Program-made: the position numbers and the translations under genes
Part shown: positions 45,171-54,856 of the stretch, piece after piece
Layout of the letters: each line of letters starts with the position of its first letter
How positions within the stretch are numbered: the first letter of the stretch is position 1
Notes under the pieces: generated by a model
Seen by the model: only the letters and a program-made list of their open reading frames with translations
What the model was told of the DNA's origin: nothing
The model's database searches: none
Assembly (NCBI RefSeq): GCF_002831685.1
Contig: NZ_CP025119.1
Span: 2,378,001-2,442,000, forward strand
DNA: 64,000 nt
Reading direction: 5' to 3'
From: Polaribacter sp. ALD11
Lineage (GTDB): Bacteria; Bacteroidota; Bacteroidia; Flavobacteriales; Flavobacteriaceae

Positions 45171-45974
45171 GTGTCTGTAAAAGCAAAAAAACATTTAGGT
45201 CAGCATTTTTTAATGGATGAAAGTATTGCAAAAGATATTGCAGATGCTTTATCTGGAAATGGATATGATGACGTCTTAGAAATTGGTCCAGGAATGGGCG
45301 TTTTAACGAAATATTTATTACCAAAAAAAGCAAAAGTTACTGTCATAGAACTAGACAGAGAATCTATTGCTTATTTAAATGATACTTTTCCTTTAGAGCA
45401 CATCAAATTAGACACTTCTAAAGAGCACTTTTCTATTGTAGAAGGCGATTTTTTAAGGAAAGATATACAAGAAATGTTTCCGAAGAAACAAGTAGCAATT
45501 ATTGGTAATTTCCCGTATAACATTTCTACTCAAATTGTTTTTAAAGCAATAGAAAACAGAGAATTTGTACCTGAATTTGCAGGTATGTTTCAAAAAGAAG
45601 TTGCTAAAAGAATTGCAGAAAAAGAAGGTTCTAAGGTCTACGGAATTATGTCTGTTTTAACACAAGCTTTTTTCGATGTAGAATACCTTTTTACAGTTCC
45701 ACCAACGGTATTTAATCCACCTCCAAAAGTAGATTCTGGTGTAATAAGACTTATTAGAAAAAAAGATTATTCACTTCCTGTAGATGAAAAAATATTCTTT
45801 AGGGTTGTAAAAACGGCATTTAACCAACGTAGAAAAATGCTACGTTCTAGCTTAAAGTCTTTTAATCTCTCGGATTCTTTAAAAGAAGACCCTATATTTG
45901 CGAAACGTCCAGAACAATTATCTGTTCAGGATTTTATTTCTCTCACGCAAAAATTAATAGAAAATGGCATTTGA
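45171..45974 (+). CDS. rsmA: 16S rRNA dimethyladenosine transferase
   Basis: A 267-residue methyltransferase (KsgA) that dimethylates two adjacent adenines of 16S rRNA late in small-subunit assembly. N-terminal [14 protein letters not shown] motif [14 protein letters not shown], motif [12 protein letters not shown] and the C-terminal [12 protein letters not shown] are all present. It starts at GTG (45171), as no ATG precedes the conserved KKHLGQHF. It overlaps mgtE by 11 bases. Confidence 0.95.
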   Translation: MSVKAKKHLGQHFLMDESIAKDIADALSGNGYDDVLEIGPGMGVLTKYLLPKKAKVTVIELDRESIAYLNDTFPLEHIKLDTSKEHFSIVEGDFLRKDIQEMFPKKQVAIIGNFPYNISTQIVFKAIENREFVPEFAGMFQKEVAKRIAEKEGSKVYGIMSVLTQAFFDVEYLFTVPPTVFNPPPKVDSGVIRLIRKKDYSLPVDEKIFFRVVKTAFNQRRKMLRSSLKSFNLSDSLKEDPIFAKRPEQLSVQDFISLTQKLIENGI

Positions 45975-47316
45975 AATTAGTGATGAATTTCTAGAAAAAT
46001 TAGTTGGCTTTATCTATGAAAACAACGATTCTGAAATAAAACAACTTTTTGAGGAAGTCCATTTTGCAGATATAGCAGAGGTTTTAGACGAAGTAAGTTT
46101 TGAGGAAGCTATCTATATTATTAAACTTTTAGATAGCGAAAAAACATCTGAAATTCTAACAGAATTAGATGAAGATACCCGCGAAAAAATTCTAGAAAAT
46201 TTATCTACAAAAGAAATTGCTCGAGAAATTGGTGAGATGGATTCTGATGATGCTGCAGACATTATTGGAGAACTTTCAGAGGAACGTCAATTACGTGTAA
46301 TTAACGCCCTAAAAGATGATGAATTAGCGGCAGACATTAAAGAACTATTGTCTTATGAAGATGATACAGCTGGTGCATTAATGGCAAAAGAATTGGTAAA
46401 GGTTTATGAAACTTGGACGGTTGCTGGTTGTATGCGTAGAATTAGAGGACAAGCTCAAGAAGTTACCAGAGTACATTCTATTTACGTAGTAGATAAAGAA
46501 GATAAATTGGTAGGTAGATTGTCTTTAAAGGATTTAATTATTGCCAAATCAGATCAAAAAATTGCAGACATTTCTAAGTCGAAAGTAGATTCTGTAAATG
46601 TGCATGAAGGTGATGAAGAAGTTGCTAAAATTATGGCAAAATACGATTTAGAAGCCATTCCTGTGGTAGATGATAATAACGTTTTATTAGGTAGAATTAC
46701 TATTGACGATATCTTAGACGTTATTAAAGAAGAGGCAGATAAAGATTACCAAATGGCGGCTGGTTTTTCTCAAGATGTAGAAGCAAATGATACTATTTGG
46801 GAACTTACAAAAGCACGTTTACCTTGGTTAATTTTAGCGCTGTTTGGTGGTTTCATTTCCGTTTCTATTTTAGGAAGTTTTAATGGAGCCATGGAAAAAC
46901 ATTTTGAACTCTTCTTTTTTACTCCGTTAATTGCTGCGATGGCAGGAAATGTTGGTGTACAATCTTCTGCTATTATTGTACAAGGTTTGGCAAATGATAG
47001 CTTAAAGGGTTCGCTTTTTAAAAGATTGTTAAAAGAAATTTTGCAAGGTTTACTAAATGGTTTTGTATTGGCAACTTTATTAATGTCTGCAGGAATGTTG
47101 TTTCTAGGCTTCTCTTTTTCTTTAGGAATTACGGTTGCAGCATCTCTGGTTTCTGTAATTATTATCGCTTCAATTATTGGTACATTTATCCCTATTATTT
47201 TGGCAAAAAGAGGAATAGATCCTGCTTTGGCAACAGGTCCTTTTATTACTACTAGTAATGATATTTTAGGAATTTTAATCTATTTTTCTATTGCAAAATT
47301 AGTCTTAGGTTTTTAA
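45964..47316 (+). CDS. mgtE: Magnesium transporter MgtE
   Basis: A 450-residue Mg2+ channel. The N-terminal superhelical domain (about 5-125) is acidic with repeated [19 protein letters not shown] segments, two CBS domains follow (about 130-255), then a plug helix and five transmembrane helices with the conserved [16 protein letters not shown] and the C-terminal [13 protein letters not shown]. It overlaps rsmA and shares its transcript. Confidence 0.95.
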   Translation: MAFEISDEFLEKLVGFIYENNDSEIKQLFEEVHFADIAEVLDEVSFEEAIYIIKLLDSEKTSEILTELDEDTREKILENLSTKEIAREIGEMDSDDAADIIGELSEERQLRVINALKDDELAADIKELLSYEDDTAGALMAKELVKVYETWTVAGCMRRIRGQAQEVTRVHSIYVVDKEDKLVGRLSLKDLIIAKSDQKIADISKSKVDSVNVHEGDEEVAKIMAKYDLEAIPVVDDNNVLLGRITIDDILDVIKEEADKDYQMAAGFSQDVEANDTIWELTKARLPWLILALFGGFISVSILGSFNGAMEKHFELFFFTPLIAAMAGNVGVQSSAIIVQGLANDSLKGSLFKRLLKEILQGLLNGFVLATLLMSAGMLFLGFSFSLGITVAASLVSVIIIASIIGTFIPIILAKRGIDPALATGPFITTSNDILGILIYFSIAKLVLGF

Positions 47317-47661
47317 TAACTTCCCTTTTGGAAGCGACTTCATTAATTCTCTTAATTAGTGCTTTTATCTCTTTTTTTTAGGAAATATTCAAGGTATTTA
47401 TGACTATGCATAAAGCTGTTTTTAGAATTTTAATTTACGCTTTTGTATAACATAAAAAAACCTTTCTGAATTAACAGAAAGGTCTTTTTCTTTTTCTTCT
47501 TAACGTTAGAAATAGGCCCCTAATCCTAGATCTGCAATTAGTCCCAATTAATTTATAGATTTTTTAATAAAAAACATCTACACTACAAAAATAGTTTTAC
47601 TAATTAGAATAATTATACGAAAAACCGTAATTAGAACTGTAGATTTCCGCAAAACCAAGAA
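47317..47661. other. Intergenic region with terminator only
   Basis: About 345 bases between mgtE and the convergent response regulator. Apart from the hairpin at 47453-47490 I see no gene or repeat. Confidence 0.5.
47453..47490 (+). terminator. Terminator of rsmA-mgtE
   Basis: ACCTTTCTG (47460-47468) pairs with CAGAAAGGT (47475-47483), preceded by A and followed by T runs. It is 140 bases after mgtE. Confidence 0.7.
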
Positions 47662-48339
47662 TTAATCTATAATTCCTAGTTCTTTTGCCTTTAAAATTAA
47701 ATCTGTATTATTATTTGCGTTTAAATCTGTTCTTAAATTTGCTAATTTTGTTTCGATAGAACGAAGCTTTAAAAGAGAGCCATCATGTTTTGTTATAATA
47801 CCTTCTAAATTACCAATTTTCGGATGGTTAGGAAGCTCTTTTAACACTTGAATAGCAACATCATCCATTTGTATCTGAACAATGTTTCTTCGCATTATTT
47901 TTTGATGAATTTCATGCGTGTAATAAAAGTCGTTTGCTAACATTTTTTGAACAGCGAAACCAATTTCTGTAGCATCACATTTACTTTTTAATAAATATGC
48001 ATTGGGGTTTAAATTACTAATTACATTGTAAACTCTATTGGTTTCTGTATGACCAGTAATTACACCTATTCTAATATCTATTTCATTGTTTCTAATAGCT
48101 TTAATTAGTTCTTCACCTCCATCTAAATTTGTAGCTTCATTACAATTATCGAAACTTAAATCTGTAAATAAGATATGAAAAGGGTTCTTATTTTGATGTG
48201 TTTTTATCAACTCAAAAGCGTTATCACAATTATTCGTTGTAACCAACTCAAAATCTCCCACATCTTTTAAAGAGCACAAAATTCCTTGTAGTACTAATTG
48301 ATGATCATCTGCTATTAAAATTCTAGTTTTATTTGCCAC
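47662..48339 (-). CDS. Response regulator, NarL/FixJ-like
   Basis: A 225-residue response regulator. The receiver domain (about 5-130) has the acidic pair D11/D12, phosphoacceptor D60 (ILFTDLSF) and K118 region (AYLLKSKCD). The output domain is divergent; SIETKLANLRTDLNANNNTDLILKAKELGII keeps the last helix pair of a LuxR-type HTH. It overlaps the sensor kinase by 11 bases, so it is the cognate regulator. Targets unknown. Confidence 0.85.
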   Translation of the reverse strand: MANKTRILIADDHQLVLQGILCSLKDVGDFELVTTNNCDNAFELIKTHQNKNPFHILFTDLSFDNCNEATNLDGGEELIKAIRNNEIDIRIGVITGHTETNRVYNVISNLNPNAYLLKSKCDATEIGFAVQKMLANDFYYTHEIHQKIMRRNIVQIQMDDVAIQVLKELPNHPKIGNLEGIITKHDGSLLKLRSIETKLANLRTDLNANNNTDLILKAKELGIID

Positions 48340-50332
48340 TTTTAGGTATTTCTATATTTATAATTGTTCCTTTTTTTAACTTGCTTTCAATAGAAAAAAC
48401 ACCATTAATTTCTTCAATACGTTCTTGTATATTTTTCAAACCAATTCCTTTTCTTAGACTGTTTACATCAAATCCTATTCCGTTATCTGAAACTGTTAAA
48501 AAAACAGCTTTTTTTGTTTCATTAAATGTTAAAGTAATTGCTGTTGCTTGCGCATGTTTTTTAGAATTCTGAATACTTTCTCTAATCGATAAAAATAAAG
48601 TTCTTTTAATAGAATTATTTACGGCTTTCCATAAAACACTATCAATTTCTATTATTTTAATTTTAAAGTCAATTTCAAAAAAATCTGAAACAATATTTAT
48701 TATCTGATCTTTAAAAGGTACTTTATCAAAACTCTCGCTACTTAATTGATGTGATAAATTTCTAACATTTTCCTTTATAACATCCAAACTTTTGGCTGCT
48801 TTTAATTGATTTGTTTTTTCCAATTTTAAGTGCAACATACTAATATCTCCTGCAACCTCATCATGTAAAGATTTTGCAATTTGCTGGCGTTCTTTTTCAC
48901 GAGCTTCAATTTGCTGCATCTTTGCTTCAAAAATCATTTTCTTTCTTCTTATCGAAACAATACTTAGACCAAAACCTATAAACAAAACACTAACTCCGGC
49001 AAGTAACCAACCTATTATTTTATGTTGCTTTTCTGTTTCTAATTCTAAATGTTTTCTAGCGTTTTCTTCTTTTAAATACTCATTTTCTATATCTTTCTTT
49101 TCGGTTTCATATCTAACTTTAGCAAACTGATTTTTTAAAGATCTTTCTCTAGTAAATAAACTATCGCTTAATTTTATATAATCTTTTAAATACTTTTTAG
49201 CAGTTTCTCCTTTAGTAAGCTGTGATAAAAATTCTAAACACTCTAAAACTTGTTTATTATTTCTTGTTTCTTTTCCTAATTCTAAACCTCTCTTTGCATG
49301 TTTTTTTGCTAAAGAATATTTTTTATTCTTTAAATACGCTTCTGCTAAAAAACTATGTGAAACACTTTGTGAATAGAGGTTTTTGGTTTTTATTCTACTT
49401 TTTAAAACTATTTTATAACCTTCTATTGCTTTTTCTGTTTTTCCTTCTCTAAAGTATACGGCAGATAAGTTTCCTAAAAGAGCTTGGTATTGTTTGGGGT
49501 GTTTCGTTTCTAGACTATCAGAGTTTAAGCCTTCCTTAAACAAAGAAGCTGCTTTTTTTAAATTTCCTTCATCTTTATAAGTCATTCCAATATTACTCAA
49601 TAGGTTTAAGTAATTTTTTTCTCTTCTATGTTTTACAGTATTAAACTTACAAATTTTCTGTGCTTTCAAATAATAAAATCTCGCCTCTTTAGGCTTTTTT
49701 AAGTGACCTAACGCATTCCCTAAAGTTTGGTATAAAGAAATTAGTGTTCTATATTTTTTAAGAGGTTCTATATATTTTAAGCCTTCAATAGTTGTTATTT
49801 CGCAACCTATGAAATCTAGCTCTTTTACTTGTATAATAGCCATAGATAATAACCTTCTCCCTATTTCAAGAGAATCTTTTAGTGCTATAGAAACATTTTT
49901 TGATTTATGGTAATAATAAAAAGTACTATCTAAATTATTTTTGATCTTATGGTTTAAAGCTTCTAGATGATATGCTTTTGCTAGAGAAAAAGAGTCTTTC
50001 TTAAGTTGAAAGTGTTTTAGTAATTTATTTTTGGAAAATGTTAGCCCTAAAGTATCTTTTATAAAATAACTTTGTTTTGCGTACTCAATACTTGTTTGCT
50101 TTATAAGAGAATCTATTTTTAATTCTTCAGAAAGCAGCACTGCCCTTTTTAAATATGGAAATTTGTCTGCTCCTTTCGCGTTCTTTAAATAAAAAGCAAT
50201 AGAATCTATATTTTTACCTAATTCTTTTTTTTGAGAAGACACAGAAAGACTTGCTAACAATAAAAAAAACACTATTTTTTTTTGCGCAAAAAATAAGCTC
50301 CTTATTTTTTTAAATAATTGGAGTTTACTCAT
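48329..50332 (-). CDS. TPR-containing sensor histidine kinase
   Basis: A 667-residue membrane kinase. Signal/anchor region at about 18-33, TPR repeats over roughly 100-380 (for example LYQTLGNALGHLKKPKEARFYYLKAQKI), a coiled coil (400-438), one transmembrane helix (439-462), a HisKA_3-type dimerisation helix with H490 (AKSLHDEVAG), and an HATPase domain (NSKKHA, DNGIGFD, GIGLKNIQERI). The TPR sensor is predicted to lie in the periplasm. It forms a pair with the response regulator at 47662-48339, typical of Bacteroidetes TPR two-component systems. Confidence 0.9.
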   Translation of the reverse strand: MSKLQLFKKIRSLFFAQKKIVFFLLLASLSVSSQKKELGKNIDSIAFYLKNAKGADKFPYLKRAVLLSEELKIDSLIKQTSIEYAKQSYFIKDTLGLTFSKNKLLKHFQLKKDSFSLAKAYHLEALNHKIKNNLDSTFYYYHKSKNVSIALKDSLEIGRRLLSMAIIQVKELDFIGCEITTIEGLKYIEPLKKYRTLISLYQTLGNALGHLKKPKEARFYYLKAQKICKFNTVKHRREKNYLNLLSNIGMTYKDEGNLKKAASLFKEGLNSDSLETKHPKQYQALLGNLSAVYFREGKTEKAIEGYKIVLKSRIKTKNLYSQSVSHSFLAEAYLKNKKYSLAKKHAKRGLELGKETRNNKQVLECLEFLSQLTKGETAKKYLKDYIKLSDSLFTRERSLKNQFAKVRYETEKKDIENEYLKEENARKHLELETEKQHKIIGWLLAGVSVLFIGFGLSIVSIRRKKMIFEAKMQQIEAREKERQQIAKSLHDEVAGDISMLHLKLEKTNQLKAAKSLDVIKENVRNLSHQLSSESFDKVPFKDQIINIVSDFFEIDFKIKIIEIDSVLWKAVNNSIKRTLFLSIRESIQNSKKHAQATAITLTFNETKKAVFLTVSDNGIGFDVNSLRKGIGLKNIQERIEEINGVFSIESKLKKGTIINIEIPKSGK

Positions 50333-50446
50333 CCTACTTTAAGGTTCAAACTAATTAATAATTCTATAAAGTTCTTTTCTTTTTGCTTCATTTTAATAGA
50401 GGTTTTTCGTAAAGCTTTAAAAATATAATTTTAGAATTAAAACCAA

Positions 50447-50980
50447 CTATAATTTATTCATTTTCTGAAATAAATCCCAAATAACAACACCTGTTGTTAC
50501 CGATATATTTAAGGAATGCTTGGTCCCTAATTGAGGTATTTCTATACATAAATCGGAAGCACTTACTACCTCTTGCTGCACTCCTTTTACTTCATTTCCC
50601 ATTACAATAGCATATTTTTCATCTTTCTTCGGATAAAAAGTATCTAATTTTGTGCTGTGTTCGGCTTGTTCAATTGCTAAAACTTTTATACCATCTACTT
50701 TCAATTTTTCAACTAAAGTAAGCGTATCTTCCACATATTCCCAAGCAACAGATTCGGTTGCCCCCAAAGCTGTTTTATGAATTTCTTTATTAGGCGGTGT
50801 TGCGCAAATACCACACAAATAGATTTTTTCAATAAGAAAAGCATCGCTAGTTCTAAAAACAGAACCAATATTATTTAAACTTCTAATATTGTCTAAAATG
50901 ACAATAATTGGCGTTTTTTTTATCGTTTTAAATTCATCAACTGTAATTCTGCCTAACTCGTTATTCTTTAATTTCCTCAT
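50447..50980 (-). CDS. SpoU/TrmH-family RNA 2'-O-methyltransferase
   Basis: A 177-residue SPOUT methyltransferase with the three family motifs: ILDNIRSLNNIGSVFRTSDA, AIVMGNEVKGV and IPQLGTKHSLNISVTTGVVIW. It lacks an N-terminal substrate-binding domain, so the target (tRNA or rRNA ribose) is open. Divergent from mutS. Confidence 0.9.
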   Translation of the reverse strand: MRKLKNNELGRITVDEFKTIKKTPIIVILDNIRSLNNIGSVFRTSDAFLIEKIYLCGICATPPNKEIHKTALGATESVAWEYVEDTLTLVEKLKVDGIKVLAIEQAEHSTKLDTFYPKKDEKYAIVMGNEVKGVQQEVVSASDLCIEIPQLGTKHSLNISVTTGVVIWDLFQKMNKL

Positions 50981-51068
50981 ATCTTGTGAATAAGTTCACA
51001 GCAAACTGCTACTAAATACTGCGTACTAATTTTTATCTTCGCAAAACTAACTGAAAATTTCTAAAAAC

Positions 51069-53678
51069 TTGGCAAAACCGAAACCAAAAAAGGTAACTCC
51101 TTTAATGAAACAATACAATGCTATCAAGACCAGATATCCTGATGCGATGTTACTTTTTCGTGTGGGAGATTTCTACGAAACCTTTGGTGAAGATGCTAAA
51201 AAAGCTGCCGGAGTTTTAGGGATTACCTTAACCAAACGTGGCGCAGGAAGTGAAACAGAAACTGCTTTGGCTGGTTTTCCTCATCATTCTTTAAACACCT
51301 ATTTGCCAAAGTTGGTAAAAGCGGGCATGCGTGTTGCTATTTGTGATCAGTTAGAAGATCCAAAAATGACCAAAACCATTGTAAAACGTGGTGTTACAGA
51401 ACTGGTTACACCTGGAGTCTCTTTAAACGACGAAGTTTTACAAACAAAAACTAACAACTTTTTAGCTGCTATTCATTTTGATAAAAAACAACTCGGAATT
51501 TCATTTTTAGATGTTTCTACTGGTGAATATTTGGTGGCGCAAGGAAATGCAGAATACATCGATAAATTATTGCAAAACTTTAGTCCGAGTGAAGTTTTAG
51601 TCCAGAAACAACACAAACAACAATTTTTAGAACTTTTTGAAAACCGTTATTATACATTTTATTTAGACGATTGGGTTTTTCAAAAGGAATATGCAAACGA
51701 AACGTTACACAATCATTTTGAGGTAAAAAGCTTAAAAGGTTTTGGAATTCAGGATTTAAAAAACGGAATTATTGCTGCCGGAGCAGTGATGTATTATTTG
51801 TCTGAAACACAGCACAATCAACTAAAACACATTCAGCATATTAGCAGAATTGCAGAAGATAATTATGTTTGGATGGATCGTTTTACCGTTCGAAATTTGG
51901 AGCTTTACAATCCGAATTCTATAAACGCCGTAACACTTTTAGATGTTATTGATAAAACCATTTCGCCAATGGGCGGAAGACTCTTAAAACGGTGGTTAGC
52001 GCTTCCATTAAAAAATATCGAGGAGATTAAAAATCGTCATGAATTGGTAAAATTCTTCATAGATTCTGATGATTTTTCGAAGACAGTAACGTATCAGTTA
52101 AAACAAATATCAGACCTTGAAAGACTGATTTCTAAAGTTGCAACTGGCAAAGCTTCTCCAAGAGAAATTGTCTTGTTAAAAGATTCTCTAAAAGCAATTT
52201 TGCCGATAAAATCATCCGCAGAAAGTAGCGAAAACGAGACTGTTAAGGTATTAGGAAATCAATTACATACGTGTACCGATTTAATTGAAAAAATTTATGA
52301 AACCTTATTTGACAATGCGCCTGTAAACATAAATAAAGGAAAGGCCATTGCAACTGGAGTTCATCAAGAATTAGACGATTTACGTGCCATTTCCAATACA
52401 GGAAAGGAATATTTAGACAATATGCTAAAACGTGAAACAGAACGCACGGGAATTAGCAGTTTAAAGATTTCGTTCAATAATGTTTTTGGGTATTATATTG
52501 AAGTTAGAAATTCTCATAAAGACAAAGTCCCAGAAGAATGGATCAGAAAACAAACCTTGGTAAATGCAGAGCGCTATATTACGGAAGAATTAAAAGAATA
52601 CGAAACAAAAATTTTAGGTGCTGAAGAGAAAATTCAGAAATTAGAGCAAGAAATATTTTCTAAGTTATTACAATATATCATACAATATGTGCAAATTGTT
52701 CAAGAAAATGCGCAAATTATAGCAAAAATTGATTGTTTACTCGCTTTTTCTGTATTAGCTATTGATAACAATTATGTACGTCCGATTATGGATGAAAGTA
52801 CCGATTTAGAAATTAAAAACGGAAGACATCCTGTTATTGAAAAACAGTTGCCAATAGACCAAACTTATATTGCCAATGATGTTGTTTTAAATAGAAATCA
52901 GCAACAAATAATTATGATTACCGGACCCAATATGTCTGGTAAATCGGCTATTTTAAGACAAACTGCATTGATTGTTTTGTTAGCACAAATGGGAAGTTAT
53001 GTGCCTGCTCAAAATGCAAAAATTGGTATTGTAGACAAAATTTTTACACGTGTTGGTGCAAGTGATAATATTTCTATGGGCGAATCTACATTTATGGTAG
53101 AAATGAACGAAACAGCTTCGATTTTGAATAATGTTTCTGAGCGCAGTTTAATATTATTAGATGAAATTGGTAGAGGAACGTCTACTTATGACGGAATTTC
53201 GATTGCATGGGCAATTTCAGAGTTCTTACACGAGCACCCAACCAAAGCAAAAACATTATTTGCTACGCATTACCATGAACTGAATGAAATGACCACTACT
53301 TTTGAGCGCATTAAAAACTTTAATGTGTCTGTAAAAGAGTTGAAAGACAACATTATTTTCCTACGTAAGCTCGTTTCTGGAGGCTCTAATCATAGTTTTG
53401 GTATTCACGTAGCCAAACTTGCTGGAATGCCAAATATGGTGATTCACAGAGCAAATAAAATACTAGCACAATTAGAAAAGAATAATAAAAGTGCAGAGGT
53501 AAAAGATGCTTTAAAACAAACACAGCATGAAGAAATGCAGCTTAGCTTTTTTAAGCTAGATGACCCGCTTTTAGAAAACATTAGAGAAGAAATTTTAGCA
53601 ACAAATATAGATACGTTAACGCCTATTGAAGCATTAATGAAATTGAATGAGATTAAACGAATGTTGTTGAAGAAGTAA
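51069..53678 (+). CDS. mutS: DNA mismatch repair protein MutS
   Basis: An 869-residue mismatch-recognition ATPase. The mismatch-wedge F-x-E is F35-Y36-E37 (VGDFYETF), the Walker A is GPNMSGKSA (about 619), followed by STFMVEMNETASIL and LLDEIGRGTSTYDG, and a C-terminal dimerisation tail. It starts at TTG (51069), which fits the family N-terminus MAKPKPKKVTPLMKQY; no ATG is available nearer. The stop overlaps the start of the next methyltransferase gene by one base (TAATG). Confidence 0.97.
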   Translation: MAKPKPKKVTPLMKQYNAIKTRYPDAMLLFRVGDFYETFGEDAKKAAGVLGITLTKRGAGSETETALAGFPHHSLNTYLPKLVKAGMRVAICDQLEDPKMTKTIVKRGVTELVTPGVSLNDEVLQTKTNNFLAAIHFDKKQLGISFLDVSTGEYLVAQGNAEYIDKLLQNFSPSEVLVQKQHKQQFLELFENRYYTFYLDDWVFQKEYANETLHNHFEVKSLKGFGIQDLKNGIIAAGAVMYYLSETQHNQLKHIQHISRIAEDNYVWMDRFTVRNLELYNPNSINAVTLLDVIDKTISPMGGRLLKRWLALPLKNIEEIKNRHELVKFFIDSDDFSKTVTYQLKQISDLERLISKVATGKASPREIVLLKDSLKAILPIKSSAESSENETVKVLGNQLHTCTDLIEKIYETLFDNAPVNINKGKAIATGVHQELDDLRAISNTGKEYLDNMLKRETERTGISSLKISFNNVFGYYIEVRNSHKDKVPEEWIRKQTLVNAERYITEELKEYETKILGAEEKIQKLEQEIFSKLLQYIIQYVQIVQENAQIIAKIDCLLAFSVLAIDNNYVRPIMDESTDLEIKNGRHPVIEKQLPIDQTYIANDVVLNRNQQQIIMITGPNMSGKSAILRQTALIVLLAQMGSYVPAQNAKIGIVDKIFTRVGASDNISMGESTFMVEMNETASILNNVSERSLILLDEIGRGTSTYDGISIAWAISEFLHEHPTKAKTLFATHYHELNEMTTTFERIKNFNVSVKELKDNIIFLRKLVSGGSNHSFGIHVAKLAGMPNMVIHRANKILAQLEKNNKSAEVKDALKQTQHEEMQLSFFKLDDPLLENIREEILATNIDTLTPIEALMKLNEIKRMLLKK

Positions 53679-54133
53679 TGGTAAATAATTTAGAACAAGG
53701 TTTTTTCGGAATTGGAATTCAGAATGGAAAAACTCCTGAAAATTTAGGTGTTTTATGGCGTTCTGCCCAAAATATGGGCGCTAGTTATATTTTTACCATT
53801 GGTAATCGCTATGCAAAACAAGCTTGCGACACGCATAAAGCAATTGGTGCAATGCCTTATTTTCATTACGAGACTTTCGAGGATTTCTTTAACAACCTCC
53901 CAAAAGGCGCTATGTTAGTAGGTGTAGAATTAGATGAAAAAGCAGTACAATTAGAAACCTTTGAGCATCCTAGACGTTGTGTTTATTTATTGGGCGCAGA
54001 AGATCATGGAATGTCTAAAATCGCTATTGAAAAATCGCATCATTTAGTAAAATTTAAATCTGAGTTAAGTTTAAACGTAGCTGTAGCTGGAAGCATTATT
54101 ATGTACGATAGACAAACTAAGTTAAATTTTTAG
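53678..54133 (+). CDS. SpoU/TrmH-family RNA methyltransferase, TrmL-like size
   Basis: A 151-residue SPOUT methyltransferase: GIQNGKTPENLGVLWRSAQNMGA, VYLLGAEDHGMS and FKSELSLNVAVAGSIIMYDR are the SAM-binding knot motifs. Its short, single-domain form is like TrmL, but the substrate is not certain. Translationally coupled to mutS. Confidence 0.88.
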   Translation: MVNNLEQGFFGIGIQNGKTPENLGVLWRSAQNMGASYIFTIGNRYAKQACDTHKAIGAMPYFHYETFEDFFNNLPKGAMLVGVELDEKAVQLETFEHPRRCVYLLGAEDHGMSKIAIEKSHHLVKFKSELSLNVAVAGSIIMYDRQTKLNF

Positions 54134-54160
54134 GTTTTAAAATACATATAACAGAAAAGC

Positions 54161-54178
54161 ACAAACTTTAAAGTTTGT
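54161..54178. terminator. Possible hairpin after the methyltransferase gene
   Basis: ACAAACTTTAAAGTTTGT is an 18-bp perfect palindrome between two converging genes. No long T run follows, so terminator activity is uncertain. Confidence 0.35.
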
Positions 54179-54219
54179 ACTTAACTGCTATTTTTTATAT
54201 ACGTGGTTGTGGTTTGTAT

Positions 54220-54852
54220 TTATTCTATCCAAACAGTTCCTTTCGCGTAATAAGTCCATTCATTATTTAAATTCTTTAAAATGAACAAACTTCCTGAGGA
54301 TATTGTTTCTCTGTAAAGAAGTGCGTATTTTTTATTTTTACTGAATAAAGGTATTGAATAATATAAATATCTCCCTCTGGTTTCTAATATATTTTGATAA
54401 TTTTTATTAGCTAAAATGTCTCCAAAATTTTTATATTTCTTTAATGTATTGCTAATTGAATCACTCTTTATAAAAAAATCTTCTTTATTTAATATTTGTT
54501 TCCAGTTTTTAACTTTATTGTTAGACAATTGACATTTCATATAATCAAAATCTTCTTTTGTAAAGAATTGAGTAAAATCAATAATATCATTTTTAGATTT
54601 AATTTTAATTTTACTCATTAATTCAAAAGCTTCTGACATCAAAAAATTATCTAATTTTTCTCCTAAAGGTTTTTCAATTACATTACTACCAATTAAACGA
54701 TTACAATCTTGGGATTGTTTTCTAATTTCATTAGTCATTAAATTTATGGCTTCACTTGAATTGTTGCAGTAATCATTTTTAATAATATTTATTTGAGCAT
54801 TACAACAACTAAAAGTAATAAAAATAAAGAGGAATCTTAATAGTTTATACAT
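54220..54852 (-). CDS. Exported protein of unknown function, partner of the HExxH lipoprotein
   Basis: A 210-residue protein with a signal peptide or lipobox (FITFSCCNAQ). Mature part is polar and lysine-rich with segments SNKKYALLYRETISSGSLFILKN and a C-terminal WTYYAKGTVWIE. I recognise no family. It starts four bases after the stop of the 612-residue lipoprotein gene and is surely in the same transcript; base composition is even more AT-rich than in the neighbours, as is usual for accessory genes. Confidence 0.7.
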   Translation of the reverse strand: MYKLLRFLFIFITFSCCNAQINIIKNDYCNNSSEAINLMTNEIRKQSQDCNRLIGSNVIEKPLGEKLDNFLMSEAFELMSKIKIKSKNDIIDFTQFFTKEDFDYMKCQLSNNKVKNWKQILNKEDFFIKSDSISNTLKKYKNFGDILANKNYQNILETRGRYLYYSIPLFSKNKKYALLYRETISSGSLFILKNLNNEWTYYAKGTVWIE

Positions 54853-54856
54853 AACT

